Assembly: GCA_022788205.1 (NCBI GenBank)
Contig: JALEVQ010000112.1
Coordinates: 1-40,805 of the forward strand
Length of the DNA: 40,805 nucleotides
Origin: Robinsoniella sp.
GTDB lineage: Bacteria > Bacillota > Clostridia > Lachnospirales > Lachnospiraceae
Reading direction: 5' to 3'
Part shown: positions 30,737-39,881 of the stretch, piece by piece
Layout of the letters: every line of letters begins with the position of its first letter
Numbering within the stretch: the stretch's first letter is position 1
The notes under the pieces: generated by a model
The model's input: the letters and a program-made list of their open reading frames with translations, nothing else
Database searches by the model: none
What the model was told of the DNA's origin: nothing
Position numbers and translations under genes: made by a program

Positions 30737-31978
30737 ATGAAAAAAAATTTGATTAAACGAGCAATCCGAAAGGCGGCAAACATGGTCGTTGAGGAGACTA
30801 CACCGCTTGACACCAACGTGGCAGAGATCACACCGTATACGTTTCGCAGGATTTCAAGGGAGAGAAAGAGGATGAATCTTCTTGTCCCGTCGATCAATCC
30901 GGAACACGTTTTTGGTGGGATTTCCACAGCACTGAAATTTTTTGACGCACTGATCTCGGCGACGGGGTATGACAGCAGAATCATTCTGGTGGATGCGGCG
31001 CCGAGCGAGGAGGCGAAGGCACAGTATAGAGACCGCTACGTTTTTGTGGAGCCGGAAGAAGACAGCGATGAGAACAGACAGATTGTGCCGTACAGCAACC
31101 GGTTTGAGCGCAGTATCCCTGTCTCTGAGAAGGACTATTTTATGTTCACGGGATGGTGGACGGCGTTCTGTGCACAGGAGGCATACCACAGATTTGAAAA
31201 AGAATGCGGAATTCGCCCCAACCCTTTCCTGAACTTTATTCAGGATTATGAGCCGGGATTTTACCCGTGGTCTACGAGGTATCTTCTTGCAGATTCCTCG
31301 TACAAAGACGATTATCCGCAGATTGCAGTCTTTAATACAGGACTTTTGAGGGATTATTTTATCCAGAATGGATACTATTTTTCCTGGATGTTTTCTTTTG
31401 AGCCAGTCCTCAACGCCACATTGAAAAAGCATCTCGATGAGATGAAAAACCCTGTGAAAAAAAAGAAACAGATTCTTGTCTACGGCAGACCGGGGACGGA
31501 GCGCAATGCTTTCAACCTGGTGGTCGCGATCTTGAAAAAATGGGTATGGCTTCAGAGCGATGTGTCAGAATGGGAAATTCTATCTGCGGGGGAAACACAC
31601 GAGACGGTCGATCTCGGAAATGGAAAAACTCTCCGATCGGTGGGCAAATTGACACTGGATGAGTATGCAAAGGTGCTGGAGGAATCCTATGCAGGCATTT
31701 CGCTGATGGCATCGCCTCACCCGAGCTATCCGCCGCTTGAGATGTCTGTGTTTGGCATCAAAGTAATCACGAACACATTTGCGAACAAAGATTTAAAAGA
31801 TTTTAATGAGAATATTGTGTCACTGAACCGCATCAGTCCCGATGTGGCGGCGCAAAGCCTAAATGAAATCTGTGACGGCTATCAGTCAGAAATTTCTATG
31901 ACGAAAGCAAACAGAGAATATTGTGAAAATCAGAATCCATTTTCGTTCCTGGAAGAAATTAAGTCGATTCTGGGATAA
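30737..31978 (+). CDS. WsaF-like glycosyltransferase (probable rhamnosyltransferase)
   Basis: A 413-residue GT-B type protein. It has the EHVFGGISTALKFFD segment near 57-71, QDYEPGFYPW near 172-181 and a C-terminal ASPHPSYPPLEM donor-binding region near 330-341. These are features of WsaF, the beta-1,2-rhamnosyltransferase of Geobacillus S-layer glycan synthesis, and of related enzymes in rhamnose-containing glycan loci. It is therefore likely to transfer L-rhamnose from dTDP-rhamnose, or a similar 6-deoxyhexose. No dTDP-rhamnose genes (rmlABCD) are in the window, so that donor would come from elsewhere. Start ATG at 30737 follows AGAGGA by a normal spacing. The ATP-independent GT-B fold is inferred, not seen directly. 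Confidence 0.75.
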   Translation: MKKNLIKRAIRKAANMVVEETTPLDTNVAEITPYTFRRISRERKRMNLLVPSINPEHVFGGISTALKFFDALISATGYDSRIILVDAAPSEEAKAQYRDRYVFVEPEEDSDENRQIVPYSNRFERSIPVSEKDYFMFTGWWTAFCAQEAYHRFEKECGIRPNPFLNFIQDYEPGFYPWSTRYLLADSSYKDDYPQIAVFNTGLLRDYFIQNGYYFSWMFSFEPVLNATLKKHLDEMKNPVKKKKQILVYGRPGTERNAFNLVVAILKKWVWLQSDVSEWEILSAGETHETVDLGNGKTLRSVGKLTLDEYAKVLEESYAGISLMASPHPSYPPLEMSVFGIKVITNTFANKDLKDFNENIVSLNRISPDVAAQSLNEICDGYQSEISMTKANREYCENQNPFSFLEEIKSILG

Positions 31979-32019
31979 GAATGGTTTCACCGGGGGTACA
32001 GCAGCAGGAGGGAATATTT

Positions 32020-32931
32020 TTGAAAGAACAAGTGGGAAAAGTTACGATGGATTATACTTTTTATTCCGGCAGTGACGAGTACAGCGATGGAGAGATCGAG
32101 CAGGAATTGTTTGACATGGTCAAGGAAGAGTCGGACTGGAATAAAATTTTAAAAAAAGAGACACGCTGGCCGATTTTATATCATATGTCGCCAGTGCGAG
32201 AGAACATTATTGAATGGTATCCTTTTACACGGGATGCAAAAGTACTGGAGATCGGATCAGGCTGCGGAGCTGTGACCGGGGCACTATGCCGGATGGCACG
32301 CTCTGTCACCTGCGTCGAACTCTCAAAGCGCAGATCGCTGATCAATGCCCTGCGCCACAGACAATGTTCGAACCTGAATATTATTGTGGGAAATTTCAAT
32401 GATGTGGAAATCAACCAGCAATTTGACTATATCACGCTGATCGGCGTGTTTGAATATGCGGCATACTATACACAGACGGAAAATCCGTTTCCCGATTTTC
32501 TGAGAAATGTTGGAAAGATGTTAAAGCCAAGCGGAAAAATTTTGATGGCGATTGAGAATCAGTATGGTCTGAAGTATTGGGCAGGAGTCAGGGAAGACCA
32601 CACAGGCAAATATTTTGATGGTCTGGAAGGATATCCGAGCGGCGAGAGCCATGTCAGGACGTTCTCAAAAGATAGGCTGATTGCAATCATCGAGGAGGCA
32701 GGCTTCTCCAACGTGACCTTTTATTATCCGTTTCCGGATTATAAATTTCCGACACAGATTTTTTCGGACGATTATCTCCCAAAGGAGGAGGATCTGATCT
32801 GCGCGCTGAAGACGTATGACAACAGCCGAGTGAAGCTGTTTAATGAGACGGCAGTCTATCAGGGATTGATTGAGGAAGGAAAATTTGATTTCTTTTCTAA
32901 TTCGTTTTTTGTGGAAATCGGAAGAAAATAG
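32020..32931 (+). CDS. Class I SAM-dependent methyltransferase
   Basis: A ~304-residue protein. The SAM-binding VLEIGSGCGAVTGAL motif lies about 70 residues in, followed by an acidic residue ending the next strand (VTCVELSKRR) and a later FDYITLIGVFEYA strand. The frame is open from an ATG at 31981, but that codon has no good ribosome site. AGGAGGGA at 32006-32013 lies 6 bases before a TTG at 32020, so TTG is preferred. ATG 32047 is another option. It is four bases from the following kinase-like gene. In E. coli WbdD, a methyltransferase domain fused to a kinase and a coiled coil caps the O-antigen end, and here the same parts appear as two genes. Acceptor unknown. Confidence 0.8.
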   Translation: MKEQVGKVTMDYTFYSGSDEYSDGEIEQELFDMVKEESDWNKILKKETRWPILYHMSPVRENIIEWYPFTRDAKVLEIGSGCGAVTGALCRMARSVTCVELSKRRSLINALRHRQCSNLNIIVGNFNDVEINQQFDYITLIGVFEYAAYYTQTENPFPDFLRNVGKMLKPSGKILMAIENQYGLKYWAGVREDHTGKYFDGLEGYPSGESHVRTFSKDRLIAIIEEAGFSNVTFYYPFPDYKFPTQIFSDDYLPKEEDLICALKTYDNSRVKLFNETAVYQGLIEEGKFDFFSNSFFVEIGRK

Positions 32932-32934
32932 AGG

Positions 32935-34308
32935 GTGATCATCTTGAAAAAAATATATGCGAAATTTACGAGGGAACGTGCAGAGAGTTTCCAGATCGAG
33001 ACGGCGATCTATGAAGGAAAAGATGGAAAAAAAGTTTCCAAAAGACCGTTAAATGAGAAGTCAAAAGAGCACATTGAGAAGATGTATGAGAATTATATTT
33101 ATTTTTGTGCCCATGGAAGTGAATATTATACGCCCTGCCAGAAGGATGGACGAGAGATTTTCTTCCCTTACATCGAGGGAGATACGTTTTACAATCGCCT
33201 TCTGTTGGCACTGCGCGATGAGAAGATAGACCAGTTTTTTGTGCTTTTGCAGGAATATCAGGACTTTGTGCGCAATTTCTGCGTGCAGGAGACAGAAGAA
33301 TTCCAGATGACAGAAGAATTTCGAGATATATTTGGCGATCAGAAAGGGCTGGAGGGAAAAGAGGCAAGCAGGATGCTTGATATTGATCTGACTTTGGACA
33401 ATATCATTTTAGAAGAAAGTACCGGAAGACCCCAGATCATTGACTATGAATGGGTGTTTCCGTTTCCGATACCGGTTGATTTTATCTTTTACCGCACTGT
33501 CCTGGCGATGTATGTCAAACACGGTCAGGAATTAGTCCAGCTGGTAGATCCTGAGAATCTGTATGAGCTGTTTCATCTGAGTCAGGAGGATCGTGCCACT
33601 TATCAGTCGATGAATGAGCATTTTAATGCATATGTCAACGGCGGCGAGGAATCCTACGAGAAAACGCTGAAAGCGTATGAGAAAAACACATATGAGTGGG
33701 AGCGATTAAAGGAAGGAAGCATCCAGTTCACTCAGATTTTTGCGGCGAAGGACTTGAATTTTAAGGAAGAGGACAGCATGGTTTTACGGCTGGAGGAGTC
33801 CCAGATGGAAGTCAAGGCAGAGATGGACTTGCGCCCATATGACCACATCGGAATGCTGCGAATTGATCCGCTCAATGAGCCATGTGAGATTGAGATGGGA
33901 AAAATCTATCTCTATGCGGGAGAGACCAGAAAAGAAATTGTCCACCAGGATTTAAAGAACAATGCCATCTTGAACAGGGGAAATATTTATCTGTTTGAAG
34001 ATCCGGATCCGATGTTTCTGATTCCGATGGATCCGGAGATGAAATGGGATAAGATCGAGGTGAACTTTTGTTTTCTCCTGAAAGATCAGCTCAAGAAAGA
34101 GCAGGTCGATCAGATGGTCCGTCTCGTAAACGATATTGAAAATAAGCTGGCAAGAAAAATGGTGGAGCTGGAGACACGCTGCGAACAGATTGGGGAGCTG
34201 AAAGAGGAAATTCTGAGGTTGCAGGGCAGATTAAAGTTTATTGAATCCACAAAAGCGTATCGCTGGTTTATCAAAAAGAAAGTAAAAAAATTTTTCCACA
34301 TTGAGTAG
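32935..34308 (+). CDS. Kinase-like protein with beta domain and C-terminal coiled coil (possible WbdD-type capping partner)
   Basis: A 457-residue protein with no membrane segment. Residues ~1-230 look like a divergent phosphotransferase fold: a possible nucleotide Lys in GKKVSKRPL, then LDIDLTLDNIIL near 146-157. This resembles the catalytic HGDLxxxN loop with Asp and Asn kept, then IIDYEWVF near 166-173, resembling the metal-binding DFE segment. A beta-rich domain (~275-385) follows, then a helical heptad region (~400-445) that should form a coiled coil, and a basic tail. It follows a methyltransferase gene directly. WbdD has the same order of activities and uses its coiled coil as a length ruler. 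Whether this kinase is active is unproven. Starts are ambiguous: GTG at 32935 or TTG at 32944 with GAGGGTG before it. Confidence 0.6.
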   Translation: MIILKKIYAKFTRERAESFQIETAIYEGKDGKKVSKRPLNEKSKEHIEKMYENYIYFCAHGSEYYTPCQKDGREIFFPYIEGDTFYNRLLLALRDEKIDQFFVLLQEYQDFVRNFCVQETEEFQMTEEFRDIFGDQKGLEGKEASRMLDIDLTLDNIILEESTGRPQIIDYEWVFPFPIPVDFIFYRTVLAMYVKHGQELVQLVDPENLYELFHLSQEDRATYQSMNEHFNAYVNGGEESYEKTLKAYEKNTYEWERLKEGSIQFTQIFAAKDLNFKEEDSMVLRLEESQMEVKAEMDLRPYDHIGMLRIDPLNEPCEIEMGKIYLYAGETRKEIVHQDLKNNAILNRGNIYLFEDPDPMFLIPMDPEMKWDKIEVNFCFLLKDQLKKEQVDQMVRLVNDIENKLARKMVELETRCEQIGELKEEILRLQGRLKFIESTKAYRWFIKKKVKKFFHIE

Positions 34309-34404
34309 AGGGGCAGAGGCAGCACAGACCTGAAGATATGGTATGCCGCATGTGAGGCGGCGGATCTTTCAAGTGAAGATGTGGAGAGACAGAAAGGGCG
34401 TAAA

Positions 34405-35763
34405 ATGGAAAAATTAAGGGGAAAATGGAAGGAAAACTGGAAGGAATGGAGCTTTGTTCTCGGGATGTTTGCCATATTTCTGATCTGGGCGGCAGTTTTG
34501 CCGTTTGACTCAGCGCCAGATGAGGCGATGCGCTTTCAGATTCCAGCCTATATTTTAAACTATGGGAGACTGCCAAACGGGGCAGATCCATTGATCCGTG
34601 ACGGTCAGTGGGGCATCTCCTATGGCTTCGGACCGCCGCTTGCGGCGATAGTCAGTGCGGCTTTTATGAAAGTGATGGGATTATTCTCAAAGACCGATGA
34701 GGCATTTCGATATGCCTGCCGTATCGTCAGCGCACTCTGCGGAGCAGGAGTGGTCGGGATGACGATTCTGATCGGGAAGAAGCGTTTCGCAAAAGAAGAG
34801 AGAGTTTTCTTTGTGGCGCTTGTTGCTTTCCTGCCGCAGTTTGTGTTCTTGAGTTCCTATATCAACAACGATGCAATGGCACTTTTGGGGACGGCTGTGA
34901 TTGTGTATGCGTGGATCTGCGGTCTTGAGAGCCAGTGGAACAGGCGCTCCTGTGTGATGCTTGCGCTTGGAATCGTGGTCTGCACTCTGACTTATTATAA
35001 CTCTTACGGTTTTATTTTATGCAGCATTTTACTGTTCATAATTTCCGTCCTATACCAAAAACAGGGAATATCAGGCTTACTCAAAAAAGGACTGCTGATC
35101 TCGGTGATTGTGATTGGGCTGGCGGGATGGTATTTTGTGCGCAATTATATGCTCTATGACGGAGATTTCCTGGGGATGGCGACGAGCACAAAGTACGCAG
35201 AGCTGTATGCCGTACCGTCGCTGAAACCATCGATGCGCCACACACCGATGAATGATGGCTTATCTCTGTTTGAGATGCTGAAGGACGGGCAGTGGTTCCA
35301 GGTATTTTACAAGAGCTTTATCGGGACATTCGGATATATGGAGATTTTGCTGCCGAACTGGGCTTACACATTCTACACAGATCTGTTCTGGCTTGCCTCG
35401 ATCGGGGGAATCTGGTATCTGTTTGACTGGATCAGGGCGGGAAAATCTGGAAGAAAGCAAGAGAGGCAGAAGAGGACATGGGAGTGGAGACTGTTTGATG
35501 CTATGATGGTGATCTCCGCTGTGATACCGAACTTGCTCAATCTCTGGTATTCTTACAGCAGTGACTATGAGCCTCAGGGACGCTACAGTATGCCGATGCT
35601 GGTTCCGCTCATGTATTTTGTGACGAAGGGACTGTTCTTTCTGAAGAAAAAACTGCTGAAAGAGCAGATGCAGAAAAAGACCATCCGGTTTTTCATAATT
35701 TTGCTCGGCGTGATCGTGATCTGGAGTCTGGTCGGTACGATCATTCCGTACTATTATGGATAA
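34405..35763 (+). CDS. Polytopic membrane protein, GT-C-like glycosyltransferase (DUF2142/PMT-like)
   Basis: A 452-residue protein with about ten hydrophobic segments. Just after the first helix it has FDSAPDEAMRF. This Asp-Glu pair in the first external loop is the catalytic-type position in GT-C (PMT/ArnT/DUF2142) enzymes, which take a sugar from a lipid-phosphate carrier outside the membrane. A large loop follows near residues 250-285. The frame is open from a GTG at 34381, but AAAGGG at 34393-34398 sits 6 bases before the ATG at 34405, so the latter is used. The lipid-sugar maker at 25795 is a plausible source of donor. The 96-bp gap before it contains a weak GCCGC/GCGGC hairpin. Confidence 0.65.
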   Translation: MEKLRGKWKENWKEWSFVLGMFAIFLIWAAVLPFDSAPDEAMRFQIPAYILNYGRLPNGADPLIRDGQWGISYGFGPPLAAIVSAAFMKVMGLFSKTDEAFRYACRIVSALCGAGVVGMTILIGKKRFAKEERVFFVALVAFLPQFVFLSSYINNDAMALLGTAVIVYAWICGLESQWNRRSCVMLALGIVVCTLTYYNSYGFILCSILLFIISVLYQKQGISGLLKKGLLISVIVIGLAGWYFVRNYMLYDGDFLGMATSTKYAELYAVPSLKPSMRHTPMNDGLSLFEMLKDGQWFQVFYKSFIGTFGYMEILLPNWAYTFYTDLFWLASIGGIWYLFDWIRAGKSGRKQERQKRTWEWRLFDAMMVISAVIPNLLNLWYSYSSDYEPQGRYSMPMLVPLMYFVTKGLFFLKKKLLKEQMQKKTIRFFIILLGVIVIWSLVGTIIPYYYG

Positions 35764-35799
35764 GGGAGAACCGGAGAAAATAAGGGAAGGAAAAGACAA

Positions 35800-36936
35800 A
35801 TGATCGATTTTAATATCCCGCCATATACGGGAAAAGAGCTTGACTATATCAGAGAGGCAATAGAATCTGGAAAAATCTGCGGTGATGGGATGTTCACAAA
35901 AAAATGTTCTGACTGGATGGAGGAGCGATATCATGCTGAGAAAGTGCTGTTGACGACTTCCTGCACACATGCGCTGGAGATGGCAGCCTATCTCGCTGGA
36001 ATTTCACCGGGGGACGAGGTGATTTTGCCTTCCTACACCTTTGTATCCACAGCAGATGCTTTTGTGCTCAGGGGGGCAAAGCTCGTCTTTATCGATGTAC
36101 ACCCGGAGACGATGAATATGGATGAGCGTCTTTTGGAGGCGGCGATCACAGAAAAGACAAAAGCAATCGTGCCTGTCCACTATGCCGGGGTGGCATGTGA
36201 GATGGATGTGATCATGGAGATCGCCAAAAAACACCACCTGTCTGTGATTGAGGATGCAGCGCAGGGAGTGGAGGCTTTTTATAAAGGAAAAGCGTTAGGC
36301 ACGATCGGAGATTTTGGGTGCTATAGCTTTCATGAGACAAAAAATTACAGTATGGGAGAAGGCGGAGCACTTCTGATGCAGGACCCCAAATATGTGGAGC
36401 AAGCAGAAATTCTCAGAGAAAAGGGGACAAACCGGTCTAAATTCTTTAGAGGAGAGATTGATAAATATACGTGGGTGGATTTTGGGTCTTCCTATCTGCC
36501 AAGTGAGCTCAATGCGGCATACCTGTGGGCACAGCTGGAATGTGCACAGCAGATATTGGATGATCGCATGGCAACGTGGAATTTCTATCATGAAAATCTT
36601 AGAGATCTCGAGGAAGACGGATGTATCGTGCGCCCATATGTGCCGCCATACGCAAAGCATAATGCCCACATGTATTATCTGAAAACGAAAGATATCGAGG
36701 AGAGGACGAGACTGATCCAGTTTCTGAAAGAAAACGGGATCCATTGCGTCTTTCACTATATTCCTCTTCACTCCTCAACAGCAGGAAGACAATTTGGTCG
36801 ATTTTTCGGGGAGGATCGCTATACAACAAGAGAGAGTGAACGTCTGATGAGACTTCCGATGTACTATGGCATGAGAGAAAGTGACCGAGGTTATGTGACG
36901 GACATGATTCATCAGTTTTATCGTCAGAAGAGATGA
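35800..36936 (+). CDS. wecE: dTDP-4-amino-4,6-dideoxygalactose transaminase (WecE/RffA type)
   Basis: A 378-residue PLP enzyme of the DegT/DnrJ/EryC1 family, of near-standard length. Lys181 in SFHETKNYSMGEGG is the expected Schiff-base lysine, the same position and motif as E. coli WecE/RffA. Other conserved parts are TSCTHALEMAA, LPSYTFVSTADA, HYAGVACEMD and EDAAQG. It should convert dTDP-4-keto-6-deoxy-D-glucose to dTDP-4-amino-4,6-dideoxy-D-galactose with glutamate as amino donor. The supplying RmlA/RmlB enzymes and a WecD acetyltransferase are absent from this window. AAGGAAAA precedes the ATG. The product is presumably built into the glycan by one of the adjacent GT2 enzymes. Confidence 0.93.
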   Translation: MIDFNIPPYTGKELDYIREAIESGKICGDGMFTKKCSDWMEERYHAEKVLLTTSCTHALEMAAYLAGISPGDEVILPSYTFVSTADAFVLRGAKLVFIDVHPETMNMDERLLEAAITEKTKAIVPVHYAGVACEMDVIMEIAKKHHLSVIEDAAQGVEAFYKGKALGTIGDFGCYSFHETKNYSMGEGGALLMQDPKYVEQAEILREKGTNRSKFFRGEIDKYTWVDFGSSYLPSELNAAYLWAQLECAQQILDDRMATWNFYHENLRDLEEDGCIVRPYVPPYAKHNAHMYYLKTKDIEERTRLIQFLKENGIHCVFHYIPLHSSTAGRQFGRFFGEDRYTTRESERLMRLPMYYGMRESDRGYVTDMIHQFYRQKR

Positions 36937-36958
36937 GCGGTGGGATGGAGAAAAAGAG

Positions 36959-38776
36959 ATGAGCAGACAGAAGATCGCATGGAGAAAAATGATAAAAAAA
37001 TTGTCGCCGTACACGATCCGAAAAGGGATTCTTTACCTGAAACATTATGGGATCAAAGAGTTTGCATTGAAGTTTACGGAGCGCTTTGAGGCGTCGGATA
37101 TCGATTACCACAAATGGTTTCTGGAACATCGAGCGACGCAGGAAAAACTGGAGGAGCAGAAAAAGAAGCACTGGAAAAACCCGGTTGTGATCAGCATAGC
37201 CGTGCCGGTCTATAAGACGCCAGAGCCTTTTTTGCGTCAGCTGCTCGAATCGGTCAGAGAACAGAGTTACCCGCACTGGGAGTTATGTTTTGCGGATGGC
37301 GGTGAGGAAGATGTGAACACCGAGAAGATCATCCTGGAATACCAGAGGAAAGATGAGAGGATTCATTATCAGCGTCTGGAGAAGAATCAGGGAATCTCTG
37401 ACAATACAAATGCGGCGCTTGCGATGGCATCGGGAGATTATGTGGCATTGCTGGATCACGATGATCTGTTGGAGCCGGACGCCCTGTATGAGATTGCAGA
37501 AAAGATCGCCAAAGAAAAGGCAGATGTCCTTTACACCGATGAGGATAAGATCACCGGGGACGGGAAGGAATATTTCCAGCCACATTTTAAGCCCGGCTTT
37601 AACCTGGATCTTCTGCGCTCGAACAATTATATCTGTCATTTTTTTGTGGTAAGAAAAGAGATTGCACAGAAAGTGGGAGGTCTGAGAAAGGAATTCGATG
37701 GGGCACAGGACTATGATTTTATTTTCCGGTGTATTGAGAATAGTGAGCGGATTGTTCATATTCCAAAGATTTTATACCATTGGAGGACACACAGGGAATC
37801 TACAGCAGACAATCCGGCGAGCAAATTGTATGCCTTTGAGGCAGGAAAACGTGCAATCGAACATCATTTAGAGAGAACCGGAGTGGAGGCGGAAGTGTCA
37901 CACACCAAAGATTATGGTTTTTACCGGGTCAAGTATCCGTGTAAAGGAGAGCCACTGATCTCAATCGTGATTCCAAATAAGGACCAGAAGAAGACACTGG
38001 AAAAATGTCTGGAATCTATCTGGAAAGTGAGCACTTACCACAATTTTGAGATCCTTGTCGTGGAGAACAACAGTGAGCAGGAAGAGACTTTCGCGTATTA
38101 CAGAGAGATCGACGGCAGACACAATGTCCGTGTGCTTTTCTGGAAAGACGAGTTTAATTACTCAAAAATTAATAATTTTGCCATAGAGCAGGCGCGGGGA
38201 GATTACATAATCTGTCTGAACAACGATATGGAAGTGATCTCACCGGACTGGATAGAAGAACTGCTTGGTCATTGTCAGAGACAAGAAGTGGGCGTTGTGG
38301 GGGCGAGGCTGTACTATCCGGATCACACGATTCAGCATGCCGGTATTGTGATCGGTATGGGCGGAATCGCAGGCAGCATGTTTGTCGGGATGGATGGCAG
38401 AAAGAGCGGCTATCTGCACAAGGCAGCGATCCAGCAGGATATGAGTGCAGTGACGGCGGCATGTATGATGGTGAAAAAACAAATCTTTCAGGAAGTGGGA
38501 GGATTTGAGGAAAAGCTGGCAGTCGCATTCAATGATGTCGATTTTTGCCTGAAAGTCAGAGAAAAGGGTTATCTTGTCGTGTATGATCCTTATGTCGAAC
38601 TGTATCATGACGAATCAAAGACGAGAGGTGCCGAGGACACGAAAGAGAAAGTACGGCGTTTTCAAGGTGAGATTGAATATATGAGAAAAAGGTGGATGAA
38701 TCTGTTAAAACAGGGAGATCCTTATTATAATCCGAATTTGTCATTAAAAAAATGGGATTATTCGATTCGCCCATAG
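36959..38776 (+). CDS. Double-domain GT2 glycosyltransferase, second copy
   Basis: A 605-residue protein with the same layout as the gene at 28951. A basic N-terminal helix of ~60 residues is followed by a first GT-A domain (~75-315) with ISIAVPVYKTPEPFL, FADGGEED and DHDD near 166. The second GT-A domain (~328-595) has LISIVIPNKDQKKTL and NNDMEV. In the first domain the usual DDGS nucleotide motif is altered to ADGGEED, which may change donor choice. Another DED motif (YTDEDK) is intact. The two copies differ enough to be ancient paralogues with different linkages. Located between the WecE-type aminotransferase and the last GT2, it may transfer the amino sugar; this is inference. Confidence 0.86.
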   Translation: MSRQKIAWRKMIKKLSPYTIRKGILYLKHYGIKEFALKFTERFEASDIDYHKWFLEHRATQEKLEEQKKKHWKNPVVISIAVPVYKTPEPFLRQLLESVREQSYPHWELCFADGGEEDVNTEKIILEYQRKDERIHYQRLEKNQGISDNTNAALAMASGDYVALLDHDDLLEPDALYEIAEKIAKEKADVLYTDEDKITGDGKEYFQPHFKPGFNLDLLRSNNYICHFFVVRKEIAQKVGGLRKEFDGAQDYDFIFRCIENSERIVHIPKILYHWRTHRESTADNPASKLYAFEAGKRAIEHHLERTGVEAEVSHTKDYGFYRVKYPCKGEPLISIVIPNKDQKKTLEKCLESIWKVSTYHNFEILVVENNSEQEETFAYYREIDGRHNVRVLFWKDEFNYSKINNFAIEQARGDYIICLNNDMEVISPDWIEELLGHCQRQEVGVVGARLYYPDHTIQHAGIVIGMGGIAGSMFVGMDGRKSGYLHKAAIQQDMSAVTAACMMVKKQIFQEVGGFEEKLAVAFNDVDFCLKVREKGYLVVYDPYVELYHDESKTRGAEDTKEKVRRFQGEIEYMRKRWMNLLKQGDPYYNPNLSLKKWDYSIRP

Positions 38777-38804
38777 AAAAAGCAGTGGAAAGTGAAAGGC
38801 AGAG

Positions 38805-39776
38805 ATGATGGAAGAGAGAAAAACGGCAGTATCGATCATCATTCCGAACTGGAATGGAAAAGAGTATCTGAGAGATTGCCTGAAAAGTTTAGAACAGCAA
38901 ACCTTTCGCAGCTTTGAGGTGATTGTCGTGGACAATGGCTCGGATGATGGAAGTATCGAGATGGCGGCGGAAGAATATCCTTGGGCGAAAGTGGTGGCGC
39001 TTGAGAAAAATGAAGGATTTTGTAAAGCAGTCAACATAGGAATCCGTGCCTCAAAAGCACCGTATGTTATTTTGCTGAACAATGACACGCGTGCAGACAA
39101 GATGTTTGTCAGAGAGATGGTGGCAGGGATACGAAAACGACCGAGATGTTTTTCGTGTCAGGCGAAGATGCTCCAGATGAGCCAGCCTGATCTGATCGAC
39201 GATGCGGGAGATTTCTATAGTGCGCTGGGATGGGCGTTTGCAGATGGAAAGGGAAAGCCGCAGGAAAAATATAGGAGTGAGCGAAAGATTTTTTCGTCGT
39301 GTGCAGGAGCAGCAATCTACCGCAGAGCGATCCTCAATGAGATTGGTCTGTTTGATGAGGTGCATTTTGCATATCTGGAGGATTTAGACATCGGATACCG
39401 CGCAAACGTGTGCGGGTATGAGAATTGGTTTTTGCCAAAGGCAAAAGTGTATCATGTCGGAAGCGGAACGACAGGATCCATGCACAATGGATTTAAAGTA
39501 AAATATTCCGCAAGAAATAATGTATATCTGATCCATAAGAATATGCCGTGGTGGCAGATTGTGTGGAATTTTCCATTCTTGGCAGCAGGATGCGTGATAA
39601 AGGGAATTTTTTTTCAGAGAAAAGGATTTGGGTCAGATTATCGTCAGGGAATCCGTGAGGGAATTAGTCTGTGCAGGGAGCATAGAAAAGTCAAATATCA
39701 AAGAGAGAAAATCAGAAATTATCTTAATATTCAGATAAATTTGTGGAAAAATGTAAAAAAATCTGTGTTTAGATGA
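38805..39776 (+). CDS. GT2 family glycosyltransferase, WbbL/rhamnosyltransferase-like
   Basis: A 323-residue GT-A enzyme. It opens with AVSIIIPNWNGKEYLRDCL and has VVDNGSDDGS, then LLNNDTRAD with the metal-site Asp. EDLDIGYRA near 195 and a YHVGSGTTGS loop near 221 are typical of the WbbL-type group that often transfers rhamnose from dTDP-rhamnose. The C-terminal part is basic with a short hydrophobic segment, suggesting membrane contact. There are two tandem ATG codons at 38805 and 38808, with GAAAGG before them. It is the last gene of the long same-strand run before a new promoter. Being last gives no information on order of action. Confidence 0.87.
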   Translation: MMEERKTAVSIIIPNWNGKEYLRDCLKSLEQQTFRSFEVIVVDNGSDDGSIEMAAEEYPWAKVVALEKNEGFCKAVNIGIRASKAPYVILLNNDTRADKMFVREMVAGIRKRPRCFSCQAKMLQMSQPDLIDDAGDFYSALGWAFADGKGKPQEKYRSERKIFSSCAGAAIYRRAILNEIGLFDEVHFAYLEDLDIGYRANVCGYENWFLPKAKVYHVGSGTTGSMHNGFKVKYSARNNVYLIHKNMPWWQIVWNFPFLAAGCVIKGIFFQRKGFGSDYRQGIREGISLCREHRKVKYQREKIRNYLNIQINLWKNVKKSVFR

Positions 39777-39817
39777 GAGCGAAAATCTTAAAAAAGTCGA
39801 AAAATTCGAAATCGTAG

Positions 39818-39846
39818 TTGCCCTTTGAAAGAGTATCATGTATGAT
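39818..39846 (+). promoter_or_regulatory. Promoter of the second priming-transferase gene
   Basis: TTGCCC at 39818-39823 and TATGAT at 39841-39846 are separated by 17 bases. The start codon follows 35 bases later at 39882 with AGGTGAG at 39871-39877. This marks a new transcription unit, distinct from the glycan operon. A small TCGAA/TTCGA hairpin just upstream (39797-39809) lacks a T run. Confidence 0.6.
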
Positions 39847-39881
39847 AAAAAGGATAGACGCAGAGCAGAGAGGTGAGATAT

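Noticed and set aside
30127-30984. 285-codon minus-strand frame
   Set aside because: It is antisense to a clear double-GT2 gene and the start of the WsaF-like gene, with no domain features.
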